Source: an uncultured Collinsella sp. (GTDB taxonomy: Bacteria > Actinomycetota > Coriobacteriia > Coriobacteriales > Coriobacteriaceae). Taken from it: 51,337 nt of DNA. Shown in pieces: positions 50,366 through 51,337 of this stretch. A program made the position numbers and the translations under genes. Each line of letters opens with the position of its first letter. Position 1 is the first letter of the stretch. The notes below the pieces were generated by a model. It was not told the origin of the DNA, made no database searches, and saw only the letters and a program-made list of their open reading frames with translations. The DNA lies in the NCBI GenBank assembly GCA_905209455.1, contig CAJLTA010000016.1:1-51337 (forward strand), written 5' to 3'.

Positions 50366-50404
50366 AAACCACTACAAAGATGCCTGACCCCTTTGCGGTG
50401 GTTT
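50366..50404. repeat. Stop-codon-abutting hairpin, GGGGTCAGG type
   Basis: AAACCACTACAAAG (50366-50379) pairs with CTTTGCGGTGGTTT (50391-50404) with mismatches at two positions; the minus-strand loop is GGGTCAGGCAT. On the minus strand it begins in the TAA of the MscS gene. Confidence 0.72.
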
Positions 50405-51170
50405 AGGCGATGATGGGGGCGATGGCGCGGATGCAGGCGTCGGCTGCCGTGAAAGTAGTGCTGTCGTCGCTGACGATAAAGATGATCTTGCCCTTGATGC
50501 CAAAGTCGCCGATCTCGCTAAAGAGTACGTAGGGCTCCTTGTCAAAGCCCGAGATGGGAAGCACGGCGGCCTTGGTGGCATCGGTGAGCTCGTCTGCCAG
50601 CGCGTCAAGGGAAGCCCACTTGGACGTGTCCTTTACGGCTACGGGCACGGCCACGCGCCCAAAGGGCATCAAATGCACGAGCGTGTTCTTGGAGATGTTG
50701 GAGTTGGGCACAATGATGGTCTGTCCACAGGCATCCTCAATCGTTGTATGGCGCCAAGTGATGTCTTGGACCACGCCGGATACGCCGCCGACCTCGATAT
50801 TGTCGCCGGGTTTGATGATGCCCATAAAGGTCACTTGCATGCCGCCGATAAGGTTTGACAGCGTGTCCTGAAAGCCGAGCGAGATGGCGATGCCGCCGAC
50901 GCCAAGAGCGGCGACGAGCGCGTTTGCGTTAATGCCAAAGCAGTTGTCGAGGATAAAGCTGCCGCCGATCATCCAAATGACGGCGCGCGCGATGTTGATG
51001 AAGATACTCGATGCCGGAAGCGGGTTATCGTCTCGGTTAAGCAGATGGTTCAGGGTCTTGGATACGACCTTGGCGGCGACGGCGGTGCTTATCGCCAAGA
51101 TAACGGCCCAGATGATGTTGTGGACCCACCGTTGCTCAAAGAAATGAAGAATCGGCTCAAACAATTCCAT
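50403..51170 (-). CDS. Small-conductance mechanosensitive channel (MscS family)
   Basis: MscS channels release solutes on hypo-osmotic shock. The 255-residue protein has three N-terminal membrane segments, the pore helix ALVAALGVGGIAISLGFQDT, and the beta domain (GIIKPGDNIEVGGVSGVVQD, TIIVPNSNISKN). This is the short form with no extra N-terminal domain. I chose the ATG at 51170, after AGGAGG; longer in-frame starts lie between that site and 51215. Confidence 0.92.
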   Translation of the reverse strand: MELFEPILHFFEQRWVHNIIWAVILAISTAVAAKVVSKTLNHLLNRDDNPLPASSIFINIARAVIWMIGGSFILDNCFGINANALVAALGVGGIAISLGFQDTLSNLIGGMQVTFMGIIKPGDNIEVGGVSGVVQDITWRHTTIEDACGQTIIVPNSNISKNTLVHLMPFGRVAVPVAVKDTSKWASLDALADELTDATKAAVLPISGFDKEPYVLFSEIGDFGIKGKIIFIVSDDSTTFTAADACIRAIAPIIA

Positions 51171-51234
51171 GTAGGGAAAACCTCCTAATGATCGTCCAAC
51201 CATGATACCCACCAAGAAGCCCGTCCGATCAAAT

Positions 51235-51337
51235 TGAACTGCGCCCCAAATCTTGGACGCCCTAAATAGCGACTAGGCCGCGAGGGCCTGATTCCGGTAC
51301 TCCTCCGGGGTCAGGCCCTTCAATCTTACCTGCCTCC
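51235..51337 (-). mobile_element. End of an IS3-family insertion sequence (truncated by window edge)
   Basis: The terminal inverted repeat TGAACTGCGCCCCAAATCTT begins at 51235 and resembles the IS3/IS150-group end TGNACTGCCCCCAAAAGTTGGAC. A transposase C-terminus lies just inside it. The element continues beyond the window. Confidence 0.75.
51273..51337 (-). CDS. IS3-family transposase, C-terminal fragment
   Basis: On the minus strand the frame reads ...RQVRLKGLTPEEYRNQALAA then TAG. This KGLTPEEYRNQAL ending is the classic C-terminus of IS150/IS3-type OrfB (DDE integrase) transposases. Only about 21 codons are in the window. Whether the copy is intact cannot be judged. Confidence 0.78.
   Translation of the reverse strand, partial: RQVRLKGLTPEEYRNQALAA

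Overview
The window is a stretch of chromosome from a high-GC anaerobic gut-type Gram-positive bacterium, most likely a Coriobacteriia member and probably Collinsella. I infer this from base composition, the housekeeping gene order, the complete MEP isoprenoid genes, the LysRS with a C-terminal tRNA-binding domain, and the many small intergenic hairpins. No database search was run, so the genus is an opinion. Nothing here looks like a prophage, CRISPR array or defence island. The only clear mobile DNA is the end of an IS3-family element at the right edge.

Layout. 0.25-4.8 kb: an FMN riboswitch, the riboflavin transporter subunit RibU, a fused double ATPase EcfA, EcfT, and two tandem flavin-split-barrel (PPOX) proteins. 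4.8-9.9 kb: the arginine operon argC-argJ-argB-argD with a candidate ArgR palindrome. 9.9-10.75 kb: a repeat-rich gap holding an element with 33-bp inverted ends, two 183-185-bp tandem repeats carrying the 3' tail of tRNA-Val, and tRNA-Val itself. 10.9-18.5 kb: asnB, murE, a HAD phosphatase, murI, rph, an XTP/dITP pyrophosphatase and dtd. 18.5-23 kb: veg-ispE, tRNA-Pro, tatA, greA and lysS. 23-25.7 kb: a ThrE-type exporter and a DUF2798 membrane protein. 25.9-31.1 kb: a 1479-residue 2-hydroxyacyl-CoA-dehydratase-activase-like protein with an overlapping TetR regulator and a perfect palindromic operator. 31.2-36.5 kb: clpC, pepD, and mntP behind a Mn2+ riboswitch with its own terminator.

36.6-42.1 kb: disA-ispD-ispF-cysS-rlmB-rae1-like, a translation/isoprenoid/c-di-AMP cluster with overlapping genes and a 102-bp near-palindrome before rlmB. 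42.1-43.2 kb: a tRNA-Thr remnant, tRNA-Thr(UGU) and several families of inverted repeats. 43.1-47.6 kb: tRNA-Tyr, tRNA-Thr(GGU), tRNA-Met, tuf, rpmG, tRNA-Trp, secE, nusG, rplK and rplA, with an L1-binding-site mimic before rplA. 47.7-51.2 kb, minus strand: a metallophosphoesterase, an unusual cytoplasmic ParB-like/BMP fusion protein and an MscS-type channel.

The most interesting items are the activase megaprotein/TetR/operator unit (best candidate for an undescribed redox system), the cytoplasmic ParB-BMP fusion, the LysRS fusion, and a family of hairpins that sit directly on stop codons and share a GGGACAGG/GGGGTCAG-type core.
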